Virus record (IMG/VR): IMGVR_UViG_3300022866_000322
Span: 62,001-126,000 of that record
Origin: a virus
Length of the DNA stretch: 64,000 nucleotides
Reading direction: 5' to 3' (one strand)
Positions 34,810 through 42,944 of the stretch are shown one piece after another. The position numbers were made by a program, and so were the translations under genes. Position 1 is the first letter of the stretch; the number at the start of each line of letters is the position of its first letter. The notes below the pieces were generated by a model that was not told where the DNA came from, did no database searches, and saw only the letters and a list, made by a program, of their open reading frames with translations.

Positions 34810-35691
34810 ATGATTGATTTAGTCACGGTGGTCTATCGACTTGAGATATCTCTCCTTGAGTTACAAGCCAAATCCATTGACACATACTTCGAAGATAACT
34901 TCATAAACAGTATAACTGTTGTTGTGAACGACAACGACAGTGTTTGTGATCTAATAGACAAGTCGTGGTGGGGGAAGTATAAACACATAGTAACAATAGT
35001 TCCTTATTCTGTTTACGGATACACATGTAGGATAAACGGATGGGAGAATCAACAGTTGTGTAAACTATTATCTGTTTCACGTTGCTTGATGCCGTGGGTT
35101 ATAATATTAGATGCTAAGACACTGTTTGTTAAGCCTTGCACATCTCAGCTTATGTTTACTGGCGATAAATGTAATTCACGTCTAATAAACATATTTCCTC
35201 AATTTGTAGAAGCACAACAATCTTTAGAAAAGATGTTTGATATATCTTTTACAAAAGCAATCGGACCTGGTGGTGTTCCGTTTGTAATGCACACCGATAC
35301 TGTTAGAAGTATGATCGCATACATAGAGTCAAATTTTGAAACAACATTTGATGACTTTTTCCAAACCAAATGCAGATACCCGGACTTAATTACTGAATTT
35401 TATCTTTATTCAGCTTATGTACAATATCGATACGGAAATAGTACTTTGCTTTATTCTAACACACAAGACTGGGATTGCGTAAATTTGGCAGACTGGCAGG
35501 TCGACGAATTTGATAGAATATATCACGAAATGAGTTTGCCTACAACATTAACGGTATCAGTACATGCACAAGCATGGAATCTATTATCACAGCAACAAAA
35601 GTTCCTATACCTCGAACTACTAGAATCTAAAAAAATAATAAATGACCCCAAACACACCCTTGATAAACTAAATACAGTTGTTATCAATTAA
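34810..35691 (+). CDS. glycosyltransferase-like protein (DUF6492-type), 293 aa
   Basis: MIDLVTVVYRLEISLLELQA at the start and WVIILDAKTLFVKPC near residues 95-109 fit a GT-A-like fold: a first strand, then a strand carrying an Asp where the DxD metal motif would be. GPGGVPFVMH follows. A role in sugar transfer is an inference from layout. Confidence 0.6.
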   Translation: MIDLVTVVYRLEISLLELQAKSIDTYFEDNFINSITVVVNDNDSVCDLIDKSWWGKYKHIVTIVPYSVYGYTCRINGWENQQLCKLLSVSRCLMPWVIILDAKTLFVKPCTSQLMFTGDKCNSRLINIFPQFVEAQQSLEKMFDISFTKAIGPGGVPFVMHTDTVRSMIAYIESNFETTFDDFFQTKCRYPDLITEFYLYSAYVQYRYGNSTLLYSNTQDWDCVNLADWQVDEFDRIYHEMSLPTTLTVSVHAQAWNLLSQQQKFLYLELLESKKIINDPKHTLDKLNTVVIN

Positions 35692-35702
35692 AGGGTGAGA
35701 AA

Positions 35703-36077
35703 ATGCGATTATTAGTAACCATGTTGCTCACAGCAACATTGTTGGGTTGCTCTACAGTAGACAAAGCACAAACACAATTTTATACATGGATGCCCAAAGA
35801 TCATGACGTGATGATGTTTGACCGTCTTGTGAGTATAGACTTGGCGATTGAGCGTATCAACTGTGATGCACCAGACTGGTTTTATATACAAGGTATGGTT
35901 GATCATTTAGAACGTTATGCACAATATCGTTATGATCAACAACTGGAAAACTTACAAGGATTAAGTGCGCACATAACCAAACTGTCCACAAACACAAATC
36001 CTGTATTTTGTAAAATAGGTAAGAAAACAGCCAACAGCAGAATTGATGCTGTTGCAAAAGCATGGAGGAATAGATAA
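35703..36077 (+). CDS. lipoprotein, 124 aa
   Basis: The N-terminus MRLLVTMLLTATLLGC is a signal peptide with lipobox (LLGC, Cys16). The mature part has two further Cys residues and no recognised domain. It opens the lysis region, so it might assist envelope disruption or superinfection exclusion. GGTGAG precedes the ATG, and the stop overlaps the next ATG. Confidence 0.72.
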   Translation: MRLLVTMLLTATLLGCSTVDKAQTQFYTWMPKDHDVMMFDRLVSIDLAIERINCDAPDWFYIQGMVDHLERYAQYRYDQQLENLQGLSAHITKLSTNTNPVFCKIGKKTANSRIDAVAKAWRNR

Positions 36078-36271
36078 TGGCCAAGCATGAACTAGAAGAA
36101 ACAATAGAACAGATATCAGAAGAATACAAAGCAGGTAACCTCAACAAGGACGAACGTGATTACTTGCTAACAGAAATACGAGATGTACAGGCAGCAGAGA
36201 GTTGCGCAGGAAACGAAAATCTATTACGTAACATTGTAAAGAGTTGCAATGTTGCTATGTCAATTTTATAG
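36077..36271 (+). CDS. hypothetical acidic protein, 64 aa
   Basis: A helical charged protein (ELEETIEQISEEYKAG, then LLTEIRDVQAAES) with two Cys residues. No domain recognised. It overlaps the lipoprotein gene by one base and is eight bases from the endolysin. Confidence 0.62.
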   Translation: MAKHELEETIEQISEEYKAGNLNKDERDYLLTEIRDVQAAESCAGNENLLRNIVKSCNVAMSIL

Positions 36272-36279
36272 GATAACAA

Positions 36280-36744
36280 ATGAAACTATCAAAGAACTTT
36301 TCACTTCAAGAATTTACAAAATCACAAACAGCACTAAGACAAGGCATTGACAATACACCCAATGACGAACATTTAAAAGCCGCCCAGGGACTATTTGAAA
36401 ACGTGGTACAAAAAGTTAGAGATAACTTTGGTCCTACTGTTATCAACAGTGGCTATCGTGGCCAAGCCTTAAATGAAGCAGTAGGTGGAAGCAGTCGTTC
36501 ACAGCATTGCAAAGGTGAAGCGGTGGATATCGAAGTTCCTGGTGTGCCAAACGCAGAAGTTGCACAATGGATCGTGGACAACACAGACTTTGACCAAGTG
36601 ATCCTGGAGTTTTACACACCAGGTATTCCTGATTCAGGTTGGGTACATGTAAGTTATAACTCAAAGACTTTTCAACGTAAAAGCATTCTCACAGCACTAA
36701 AAGAAGATGGTAAAACTGTGTACAAGCAAGGGTTAGTTACGTAA
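36280..36744 (+). CDS. endolysin, peptidase M15-type (L,D- or D,D-carboxypeptidase)
   Basis: The zinc site HxxxxxxD...H is at His76 and Asp83 (RSQHCKGEAVDIE) and His123 (WVHVSY), as in the Peptidase_M15 family of phage endopeptidases that cut peptidoglycan cross-links. The 154-aa single domain has no signal peptide, so it needs a holin. The location upstream of the spanin pair supports the endolysin role. Confidence 0.9.
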   Translation: MKLSKNFSLQEFTKSQTALRQGIDNTPNDEHLKAAQGLFENVVQKVRDNFGPTVINSGYRGQALNEAVGGSSRSQHCKGEAVDIEVPGVPNAEVAQWIVDNTDFDQVILEFYTPGIPDSGWVHVSYNSKTFQRKSILTALKEDGKTVYKQGLVT

Positions 36745-36745
36745 C

Positions 36746-37432
36746 ATGAATACTGTTATAGTAGAACCTAACGCATATACAGGTTCTTACCTGGTGCAAA
36801 CCATTGCCTTAAACTTAACACAACCGGATTTATCAATGAAGTCTGTCAGTGAGGAACTTGAAGATATATTTGATAACTCGAGTAGACATTTTGTTAACAA
36901 CATGATAAGTCTACACATAGAAGAAAGATGGTTAAATCGTGTTCTTGTATCAGTTGACAATTTATCTATTTTGCGCACAAGACTCTTAACCAAACTTACC
37001 GAAGAAAATTTTAAAGTTTTATACATCACATACGAAAAAGATGATATAATTGCGCTGAGAAAAAAAAGGCACACAGTAGAAAAATTAGATGATTTTGATA
37101 TAGAGAAACATCTGTCAGCGATGTCAGAAAAGATGTATAATTTTTGTAGGGCAGATAGTCATCCAACCTGGGAAGAATTCAAGGCCGGAGATATTCATCC
37201 AGAATTTTTATGTAACCCCAATGACGTTGATATAGTCAACGATCCGTTAAGTGATTGGGTGTATGATGTACCAAGTAAGAACGAGCTTTGTCACGAAATT
37301 AAATTTAATAGCATTTTAAATGGTTATGATATCGTTAATGACATAGCAAATTTTTTAAAAGTAAAAAACATAACAGATCAAAAATCTCTATTAGACGAAT
37401 ATAGAGAAAAATTTTTCGAAGTAGACTATTAG
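36746..37432 (+). CDS. hypothetical protein, possible P-loop-like, 228 aa
   Basis: The N-terminus VIVEPNAYTGSYLVQTIALN has the strand-loop-helix layout of the sulfotransferase/P-loop-like proteins at 27483-33669, with a weaker glycine loop. The remainder is charged and helical. It sits inside the lysis block without an obvious lysis feature. Confidence 0.55.
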   Translation: MNTVIVEPNAYTGSYLVQTIALNLTQPDLSMKSVSEELEDIFDNSSRHFVNNMISLHIEERWLNRVLVSVDNLSILRTRLLTKLTEENFKVLYITYEKDDIIALRKKRHTVEKLDDFDIEKHLSAMSEKMYNFCRADSHPTWEEFKAGDIHPEFLCNPNDVDIVNDPLSDWVYDVPSKNELCHEIKFNSILNGYDIVNDIANFLKVKNITDQKSLLDEYREKFFEVDY

Positions 37433-37441
37433 GATAAAATT

Positions 37442-37948
37442 ATGTTAGGAACAGCAAAGTCAGTAGGATTTATCATTAAGTTAGTTCTTATACTACTCAT
37501 CCTGGGTGGTATTGGGTACGGCTTGTGGTATGTAACAGGACTGCGAGCTAATCTTGCTGTAAGCCAAGAAAACGGCCGCAAGATGGAACAGGCAATGCAG
37601 GAACAGCAAGAAGCAATAGCACAGATGCAACGTGAAGCAGAACAAATAAAAGAAATTAACAAAGATCTTGATACTAAGATCAAAGCACAACAAGCAGACT
37701 ATAAAACACTAGAAAATAAGTTTGAAACAACAAAGAGTGGCAAGAAGCGTGACTTTGGCGGAACAGCAGTTAAAAAGCCAGGGCTTGTTGAAAGGGCCAT
37801 CAACAACGGATCACTGGATGCTATGAGATGTTTAGAAATAGCGTCAGGTGGTACATTAACAGAAGCGGAGAAAAATGCTACAAAGAAAAGCAAATCAAAC
37901 AGTATTTGCCCGAGTTTGGCAAATCCCAACTATACTCCTCCTCGTTAG
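37442..37948 (+). CDS. inner-membrane spanin (Rz-like)
   Basis: One N-terminal transmembrane helix (about residues 10-31) is followed by a long coiled coil (about 35-100, ENGRKMEQAMQEQQEAIAQM). The C-terminus is periplasmic. This is the i-spanin architecture. The last 74 bases overlap the lipoprotein gene at 37875, as in Rz/Rz1-type pairs. Spanins fuse inner and outer membranes in the last step of lysis. Confidence 0.8.
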   Translation: MLGTAKSVGFIIKLVLILLILGGIGYGLWYVTGLRANLAVSQENGRKMEQAMQEQQEAIAQMQREAEQIKEINKDLDTKIKAQQADYKTLENKFETTKSGKKRDFGGTAVKKPGLVERAINNGSLDAMRCLEIASGGTLTEAEKNATKKSKSNSICPSLANPNYTPPR

Positions 37949-38306
37949 TAGTATAGCAGGGTGTGCTACATTTAGTCTCTTTGACAAAGAGCCTGATGTA
38001 AAGCCAATTGAGGTAGTAACCAAGCCGGTAGAAAAAACACCGCTGGATTTACCTATGCCTGACCCATTAAAATTAGAATCAGTGAAATGGCGTATTGTAA
38101 CACCAGAAAACATTGACAAAGTATGGGAAGAGCTTGGCGCAGAAGGCGGCAATGTTGTGCTGTTTGCATTATCAGAAAACGGGTATAAAACACTTAGTCT
38201 AAACTTTGCGCAGATACGTAACTTTATCTTAACGCAGAATGAAATGCTGATAAAATACAAATTGTATTATGAACCACCGAAGAAAGCAGAAGAAGTAGAA
38301 AAATAA
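37875..38306 (+). CDS. outer-membrane spanin lipoprotein (Rz1-like)
   Basis: A hydrophobic segment ends in a lipobox (SIAGC, Cys30), followed by a Pro-rich stretch (KPIEVVTKPVEKTPLDLPMP) and a compact C-terminal domain. It is embedded out of frame at the end of the i-spanin gene. The mature part of about 114 residues is longer than most Rz1 proteins. Confidence 0.78.
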   Translation: MLQRKANQTVFARVWQIPTILLLVSSIAGCATFSLFDKEPDVKPIEVVTKPVEKTPLDLPMPDPLKLESVKWRIVTPENIDKVWEELGAEGGNVVLFALSENGYKTLSLNFAQIRNFILTQNEMLIKYKLYYEPPKKAEEVEK

Positions 38307-38330
38307 AAATATGAAAAGGAGCTTAACACA

Positions 38331-39107
38331 ATGGCCACCAAACCATTACTACAGGAAACGATACCACAGCGTTCGTTAATATTTGCACAACTAGCACAAA
38401 TCGCCTACGACGAGCTTGCAGATGCAAAGAAAAAAGCCAGGAAACTGGGCTTTACCACAGTAGAATTTTACGACTTTGACGGTGCGCAGGCTTATCGTTT
38501 TCAAAACAAACACGACTTAGTTATTGCTTGTCGCGGCACACAGCCAACAGAATTTAACGACATCAAAGCAGACCTACGTGCGTTGCCTATCATGGCAGAG
38601 ACCATTGGGCGTGTACACAAAGGCTTTAAGAAAGAAGTAGACGAGCTTTGGCCAATGATACTAGAAGATATCAGTCGCACAGTTAACACAAACAATACAC
38701 TGTGGTTTTGTGGACATAGCCTAGGAGCCGCAATGGCAACCATCATGGCGTCAAGGTGTTTTTATGAGCGTAACATACAAAACCCATACGAGTTATACAC
38801 ATATGGTTCACCACGGGTAGGATGGCGCAAGTATGTTAAAACACTAGGAGTAAAACACATACGTTGGCAAAACAACAACGATATTGTTACTCGTGTGCCA
38901 CTATGGTGTATGGGATATGTACACCACGGTGAAAGACACTACATGAACGCATACGGCCAAGTACGCAATCCGTCAGGATGGCAACTTGTAAAAGATCGCT
39001 TCCGCGGCATGTGGATGGGACTTAAACAAGGCAAAATAGACAACTTTGGAGATCATTCAATGGTTGAGTATGTTGCCAACTTAGAAAACTATAACAAGAA
39101 CATATAA
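38331..39107 (+). CDS. class 3 (triacylglycerol-type) lipase
   Basis: An alpha/beta-hydrolase with nucleophile elbow GHSLGAA (Ser130) and the Lipase_3 segments VIACRGTQ, YTYGSPRVG and NNDIVTRVP (Asp184), plus His242 in DHSMVEY. The complete Ser130-Asp184-His242 triad suggests an active enzyme. No signal peptide. Its position between spanins and a membrane protein suggests it may act on membrane lipids at lysis, or provide fatty acids. An AAGGAG site precedes the ATG. Confidence 0.88.
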   Translation: MATKPLLQETIPQRSLIFAQLAQIAYDELADAKKKARKLGFTTVEFYDFDGAQAYRFQNKHDLVIACRGTQPTEFNDIKADLRALPIMAETIGRVHKGFKKEVDELWPMILEDISRTVNTNNTLWFCGHSLGAAMATIMASRCFYERNIQNPYELYTYGSPRVGWRKYVKTLGVKHIRWQNNNDIVTRVPLWCMGYVHHGERHYMNAYGQVRNPSGWQLVKDRFRGMWMGLKQGKIDNFGDHSMVEYVANLENYNKNI

Positions 39108-39120
39108 AGGAGATAAGTAA

Positions 39121-39465
39121 ATGGCAGATAAGAAAACAGTTACAATCGATTCAGATCTAGCGACTAAATTGGACGCTAACGGAGACGGACACATCTCCGC
39201 AGAAGAAATGGCAATGGATCTTGAATTTAAACGCAAGCGTTTAGAAGATGCAGATGCAATGCGTGACGCACAACGTAACATGGCATGGTTTGCACTATTT
39301 GGAATGTTGTTGTATCCATTCTCAGTAGTCATTGCTGAATTGATTGGTCTTGGCAAGGCCAGCGGAGTGTTGGGCGATATGGCTCCAACATACTTTGTTT
39401 CAGTTGCCGCTATTGTTGCTGCCTTTTATGGCAAGAGTGCGTTTGAGAGCAAAAACACAAAATAG
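39121..39465 (+). CDS. EF-hand membrane protein, holin candidate
   Basis: Residues 18-29 are a canonical 12-residue EF-hand loop with calcium ligands at Asp18, Asn20, Asp22, Ser26 and Glu29. A charged helix (30-50) follows, then two transmembrane segments (about 52-72 and 85-105). Size (114 aa), two helices, a charged C-terminus and the lysis location fit a class II-like holin. The calcium site is unusual for one. Holin function is inferred, not shown. Confidence 0.72.
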   Translation: MADKKTVTIDSDLATKLDANGDGHISAEEMAMDLEFKRKRLEDADAMRDAQRNMAWFALFGMLLYPFSVVIAELIGLGKASGVLGDMAPTYFVSVAAIVAAFYGKSAFESKNTK

Positions 39466-39474
39466 GAGGCCTAA

Positions 39475-39660
39475 ATGGCAGGACGTAAGGACATTGTATA
39501 TCTAATACCAGAAGGTGAAACTCGAAGTAGTCACACGTATCACTATACTTTACAAAAGACTAAGAACTTAAAAAGTCAAAAAGTAAAGTTTCGCAAGTAT
39601 AACCCTGTTAAGCGCAAGCATGAAATGTTTGTGGAAGTAAAGGCACCGGGACACAACTAG
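39475..39660 (+). CDS. rpmG: ribosomal protein bL33-like
   Basis: The 61-aa protein follows the bL33 layout: a short strand (DIVYLIPEG), then HTYHYTLQKTKNLKSQKVKF, then RKYNPVKRKHEMFVEVK. The last segment corresponds to the conserved K-x-[FY]-[DN]-P-V-x-[KR]-x-H-x-x-[FY]-x-E-x-K of bL33. Basic and single-domain, lacking the zinc cysteines that some bL33 forms have. GGAGG precedes the ATG. bL33 sits near the ribosomal E site and is non-essential in many bacteria. Confidence 0.78.
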   Translation: MAGRKDIVYLIPEGETRSSHTYHYTLQKTKNLKSQKVKFRKYNPVKRKHEMFVEVKAPGHN

Positions 39661-39666
39661 TAACAC

Positions 39667-39702
39667 AACAGGGCAAGTCTTAGTTGACTATGCCCTGTTT
39701 TT
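39667..39702 (+). terminator. rho-independent terminator
   Basis: AACAGGGCA (39667-39675) pairs with TGCCCTGTT (39691-39699), with a 15-base loop, and is followed by a T run. It directly follows the bL33-like gene and closes the lysis-bL33 transcript. Confidence 0.7.
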
Positions 39703-39712
39703 ATAATATAAT
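39684..39712 (+). promoter_or_regulatory. sigma-70-type promoter (TTGACT-17-TATAAT)
   Basis: TTGACT (39684-39689) is inside the loop of the terminator hairpin and TATAAT (39707-39712) lies just after its T run, 17 bases apart. It drives the small membrane ORF, dnaJ and clpA. Confidence 0.72.
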
Positions 39713-39721
39713 AGTATCTTA

Positions 39722-39826
39722 ATGAAAATGCAGACACAAATAAAACTCCTGTTATGGCTAGTAATAGCCTTTATGTCGCTAGGATTAAGTTTTATACTCT
39801 GGTTATTATATAAGATACTTTCATGA
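39722..39826 (+). CDS. 34-aa single-helix membrane peptide
   Basis: An ATG at 39722 opens a short frame (MKMQTQIKLLLWLV...) ending at TGA 39824-39826, which overlaps the dnaJ ATG. One strongly hydrophobic helix with a basic N-terminus. It has no ribosome-binding site and starts nine bases after the -10 box, so it would be nearly leaderless. It might be a leader that couples translation to dnaJ, or chance. Confidence 0.4.
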   Translation: MKMQTQIKLLLWLVIAFMSLGLSFILWLLYKILS

Positions 39827-40662
39827 CCCATTATCAAACACTAGGCGTAGCAGAAAATACCTCCCAAGATGATATCAAAAAAGCATATCGCAAACTCGCG
39901 ATGCAACATCATCCTGACCGCAATAATGGTGACGATACAAAATTCAAAGAAATACAAATTGCATACGATGCTGTAGGTGACGAACAAAAACGTCAGCAGT
40001 ATGACATGCAAAGACAAAATCCAGGTGGCATTAGGTTTAACATCAATAATGGACAACATCCAGACATTGATGAGATGTTGCGTAACTTTGGCTTTGGGTT
40101 TGCAAGAGGGCAAGATCCTTTTAGTGGTTTTAAGCAACCTAGAAAGAATAAAGACCTACGAGTAGAATTAGTAGTGCCGTTAAGTAGTACACTAGACGCA
40201 CAAACTAAGACAATAAGTGTGCAAACAACCAATGGCCAAAGGCAAACGGTTAATGTAAAACTTCCTAGAGGAATAGTACCCGGAAGCACTATTAAATACC
40301 CACAACTAGGCGATAGTTTTTTTGAACAGTTGCCACAAGGTGATTTATACATCCAAGTGCAAGTGCAAAACGACACAGACTTTGCTGTCAATGGGTTAGA
40401 CTTGTACAACGCCATTGACATAAATGCAATAGATGCTATAATAGGTACTAAGATAAGTGTTACAAGTATAAGTGGCAAAACATTTGAAATGAACATCCCT
40501 GCAGGTACACAGCATGGCAAGAAGTTTAAGATTCCCAGCAACGGGCTGTATACAATGAATCAATCTAGTAGGGGAAGTTTGATAATAGTTATTAACATAG
40601 TTATTCCGACAGATTTAACTGGTGAGCAACTGCAAACTTTACGCACAATCAATAACCTTTAG
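39823..40662 (+). CDS. DnaJ/CbpA-type J-domain cochaperone
   Basis: A J domain at residues 3-62 carries the HPD motif at 30-32 (QHHPDRNN), which stimulates DnaK. A Gly/Phe-rich linker (FGFGFARGQDPFSGF) and a C-terminal substrate-binding domain with VKLPRGIVPGSTIKY follow. The zinc-finger region is absent, so it is class II (CbpA-like). No DnaK is in the window, so it presumably works with the host's. Confidence 0.92.
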   Translation: MTHYQTLGVAENTSQDDIKKAYRKLAMQHHPDRNNGDDTKFKEIQIAYDAVGDEQKRQQYDMQRQNPGGIRFNINNGQHPDIDEMLRNFGFGFARGQDPFSGFKQPRKNKDLRVELVVPLSSTLDAQTKTISVQTTNGQRQTVNVKLPRGIVPGSTIKYPQLGDSFFEQLPQGDLYIQVQVQNDTDFAVNGLDLYNAIDINAIDAIIGTKISVTSISGKTFEMNIPAGTQHGKKFKIPSNGLYTMNQSSRGSLIIVINIVIPTDLTGEQLQTLRTINNL

Positions 40663-40664
40663 CA

Positions 40665-40671
40665 CTAAATA
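40665..40671 (+). promoter_or_regulatory. late promoter-like element (CTAAATA)
   Basis: CTAAATATT lies in the 14-base gap before clpA, only five bases before the ATG. If it is used, the transcript would be almost leaderless, so it is weaker evidence than the other copies. Confidence 0.3.
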
Positions 40672-40676
40672 TTTTT

Positions 40677-42944
40677 ATGTTACAAACAAATCCTGAAATA
40701 GACTATGTAGTACAAGAAGCAACAAAACTAGCAAAGAGCTACGAGCATGAATACATCACAGTAGAACATGTAATGTTAGCCATGATTAGATACGAGCCGC
40801 TATGCGTTCTGTTTGAAAAATCTCAAATCGATGTAAAAACAATAGATGCAGATTTAAGCCTTTATATTTCTGAACAAGAAGATTTAGTGGTCCAAGGTTG
40901 TGAACCAAGAAAAACACATGCGCTCGAAAGAGTATTTAACAGAGCTTTGACTCAACTATTGTTTAGCGGGCGCACACAGCTACAGTTAATGGACTTGCTG
41001 TTAAGTATACAATCAGAAACAAATAGTTTTGCACAGTACTTTGCTGTAAAGCACGGGCTGACACGTGAAAAAATGTTAGAACTGTTTGCACTTGTTAATG
41101 CAGATGGCGAAAATAAGAAAGTAGTTAATGCAAGCAAAGCAGAAAGAATTTTAGAACACTATTGTGACAACCTTAACAAAAAGGTAGCAGAAGGAAAGAT
41201 AGACCCTGTCATTGGCAGAGAATTTGAGACAAACGAGATCATAGAAGTTATGGCTCGTAAGAATAAAAATAATGTGTTACTAATTGGAGATCCGGGTGTA
41301 GGCAAGACTGCAATTGCAGAAGGGCTTGCACTAGCAATCGAAGCAAATACTGTTCCGGAGTTCTTACAAGGTTACGTTGTTTACAATCTTGACATAGGCT
41401 CGTTGCTTGCTGGTAGCAGGTACAGAGGAGACTTTGAAGAAAAAGTACAAGAAGTTATTAAAGCCTTAACTGTTAAAGGGAAGGCAATACTGTTCATTGA
41501 TGAAGCACACCAAATGAAAGGTGCAGGCTCTACAGGGGCAAACGCAAGTGTAGATTTCAGTAACATGATAAAGCCTGCGATCGGCAAAGGCAAGATCAAA
41601 GTAATGGCTTCTACAACGTGGGAAGAGTATTCAAATAGTTTCGAAAAGGATCGTGCATTGATGCGCAGATTCCAGCGTATTACTGTTGATGAGCCTACAG
41701 CAGAAGTAGCAAAAGAAATACTTACAGGGCTGAAAAGTGTATTTGAAAAGTTCCATGGTGGTACAGTAACAAATGCTTCAATTGATGCGGCCGTTGATCT
41801 TAGTGTCAGATACCAAACAGATAAAAAACTGCCAGACAAGGCAATTGATTTAATCGACAGCACATGTGCCAGGTTAAAACTTAGCACTGCTATTTGGACA
41901 GTTACTAGAGCTGATATTATTGACAGCATTGCTAAGATGACTAAGATTCCTGCTGACCAAATTGGAAACCAGAAAGCAATTGTCAACTTCGAAGCGATTA
42001 TAAAAGAAAAACTGTACGGACAGGATCAAGCAGTTGACACTGTATTGGAAAAAATATATGTAAGTAGAGCTGGCTTGAAAGCAATTAACAAGCCCGTTGG
42101 TAGTTTCTTGTTTACAGGACCAACAGGCACAGGCAAAACAGAACTTGCTAAACTGTTAGCAGAAAACCTAGGCATGAAGTTATTACGTTACGACATGAGC
42201 GAATACCAAGAACGTCACACTGTAGCAAAGTTAGTTGGCGCACCTCCAGGGTACGTAGGCTACGATGACGGAAACTTAGGTGGTGGTATGCTTATTAGTG
42301 ATATCGAAAAGAATCCAAACAGTGTTATATTAATGGATGAGATAGAAAAAGCACATCCAGACGTTACTAATGTGCTATTGCAGATGATGGATGAAGGAAT
42401 GATTACCTCAAGCAACGGTAAGAAAGCAAATTGTCGTAACACAGTTATTATCCTTACCAGTAACCTGGGTGCCGCAGACAACGAAAATAACACAATAGGC
42501 TTTGGTGACGAACTACAAAAAACAGGCGAGGATGACAAAGCAGTTAAGAAGTACTTTGCTCCTGAATTTAGGAATAGACTAGACGGGACTGTGAAGTTCA
42601 AGAAACTTGACGAACTAAGCATGCGTAAGATCGTAACAAAGTATCTAGTAGAAATTAATGATTTACTACTAGATAAAAATCTAAAGGTTAAACTTACAGA
42701 ACCAGCAATAGGTGAACTTGTTGAACAAGGATTTGATCCCAAGATGGGAGCAAGGCCATTGCAACGCAAAATGAACGAAGAAATAAAAGTTCCATTGAGT
42801 AAAAAAATGTTGTTTGAGCCCATTGTGCCCGGTAGCATTATAACTGTAGACTTTCGAGATGATAAATTTACCTTTATTGTAGACTCACCAGAAAACACAA
42901 CACACAAAGTAGACGATGATGGATTTATTATACTGGAAGAATAG
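40677..42944 (+). CDS. clpA: ATP-dependent Clp unfoldase, ClpA-type
   Basis: A two-AAA+ Hsp100 protein of 755 aa, close to bacterial ClpA length. A double Clp-N repeat occupies about residues 1-140. Walker A motifs are GDPGVGKT at 204-211 and GPTGTGKT at 481-488, with FIDEAHQMKGAG and LMDEIEKAHPDV as Walker B regions. IGF at 607-609 is in the position of the ClpP-docking loop (IGL in ClpA, IGF in ClpX). The ClpB-type long coiled middle domain is missing. With phage ClpP at 1180-1770 it could form a phage protease or capture host ClpP. Confidence 0.95.
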   Translation: MLQTNPEIDYVVQEATKLAKSYEHEYITVEHVMLAMIRYEPLCVLFEKSQIDVKTIDADLSLYISEQEDLVVQGCEPRKTHALERVFNRALTQLLFSGRTQLQLMDLLLSIQSETNSFAQYFAVKHGLTREKMLELFALVNADGENKKVVNASKAERILEHYCDNLNKKVAEGKIDPVIGREFETNEIIEVMARKNKNNVLLIGDPGVGKTAIAEGLALAIEANTVPEFLQGYVVYNLDIGSLLAGSRYRGDFEEKVQEVIKALTVKGKAILFIDEAHQMKGAGSTGANASVDFSNMIKPAIGKGKIKVMASTTWEEYSNSFEKDRALMRRFQRITVDEPTAEVAKEILTGLKSVFEKFHGGTVTNASIDAAVDLSVRYQTDKKLPDKAIDLIDSTCARLKLSTAIWTVTRADIIDSIAKMTKIPADQIGNQKAIVNFEAIIKEKLYGQDQAVDTVLEKIYVSRAGLKAINKPVGSFLFTGPTGTGKTELAKLLAENLGMKLLRYDMSEYQERHTVAKLVGAPPGYVGYDDGNLGGGMLISDIEKNPNSVILMDEIEKAHPDVTNVLLQMMDEGMITSSNGKKANCRNTVIILTSNLGAADNENNTIGFGDELQKTGEDDKAVKKYFAPEFRNRLDGTVKFKKLDELSMRKIVTKYLVEINDLLLDKNLKVKLTEPAIGELVEQGFDPKMGARPLQRKMNEEIKVPLSKKMLFEPIVPGSIITVDFRDDKFTFIVDSPENTTHKVDDDGFIILEE

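Noticed and set aside
41381-41986. 201-codon minus-strand ORF in clpA
   Set aside because: Lies entirely antisense to a conserved ClpA coding region.
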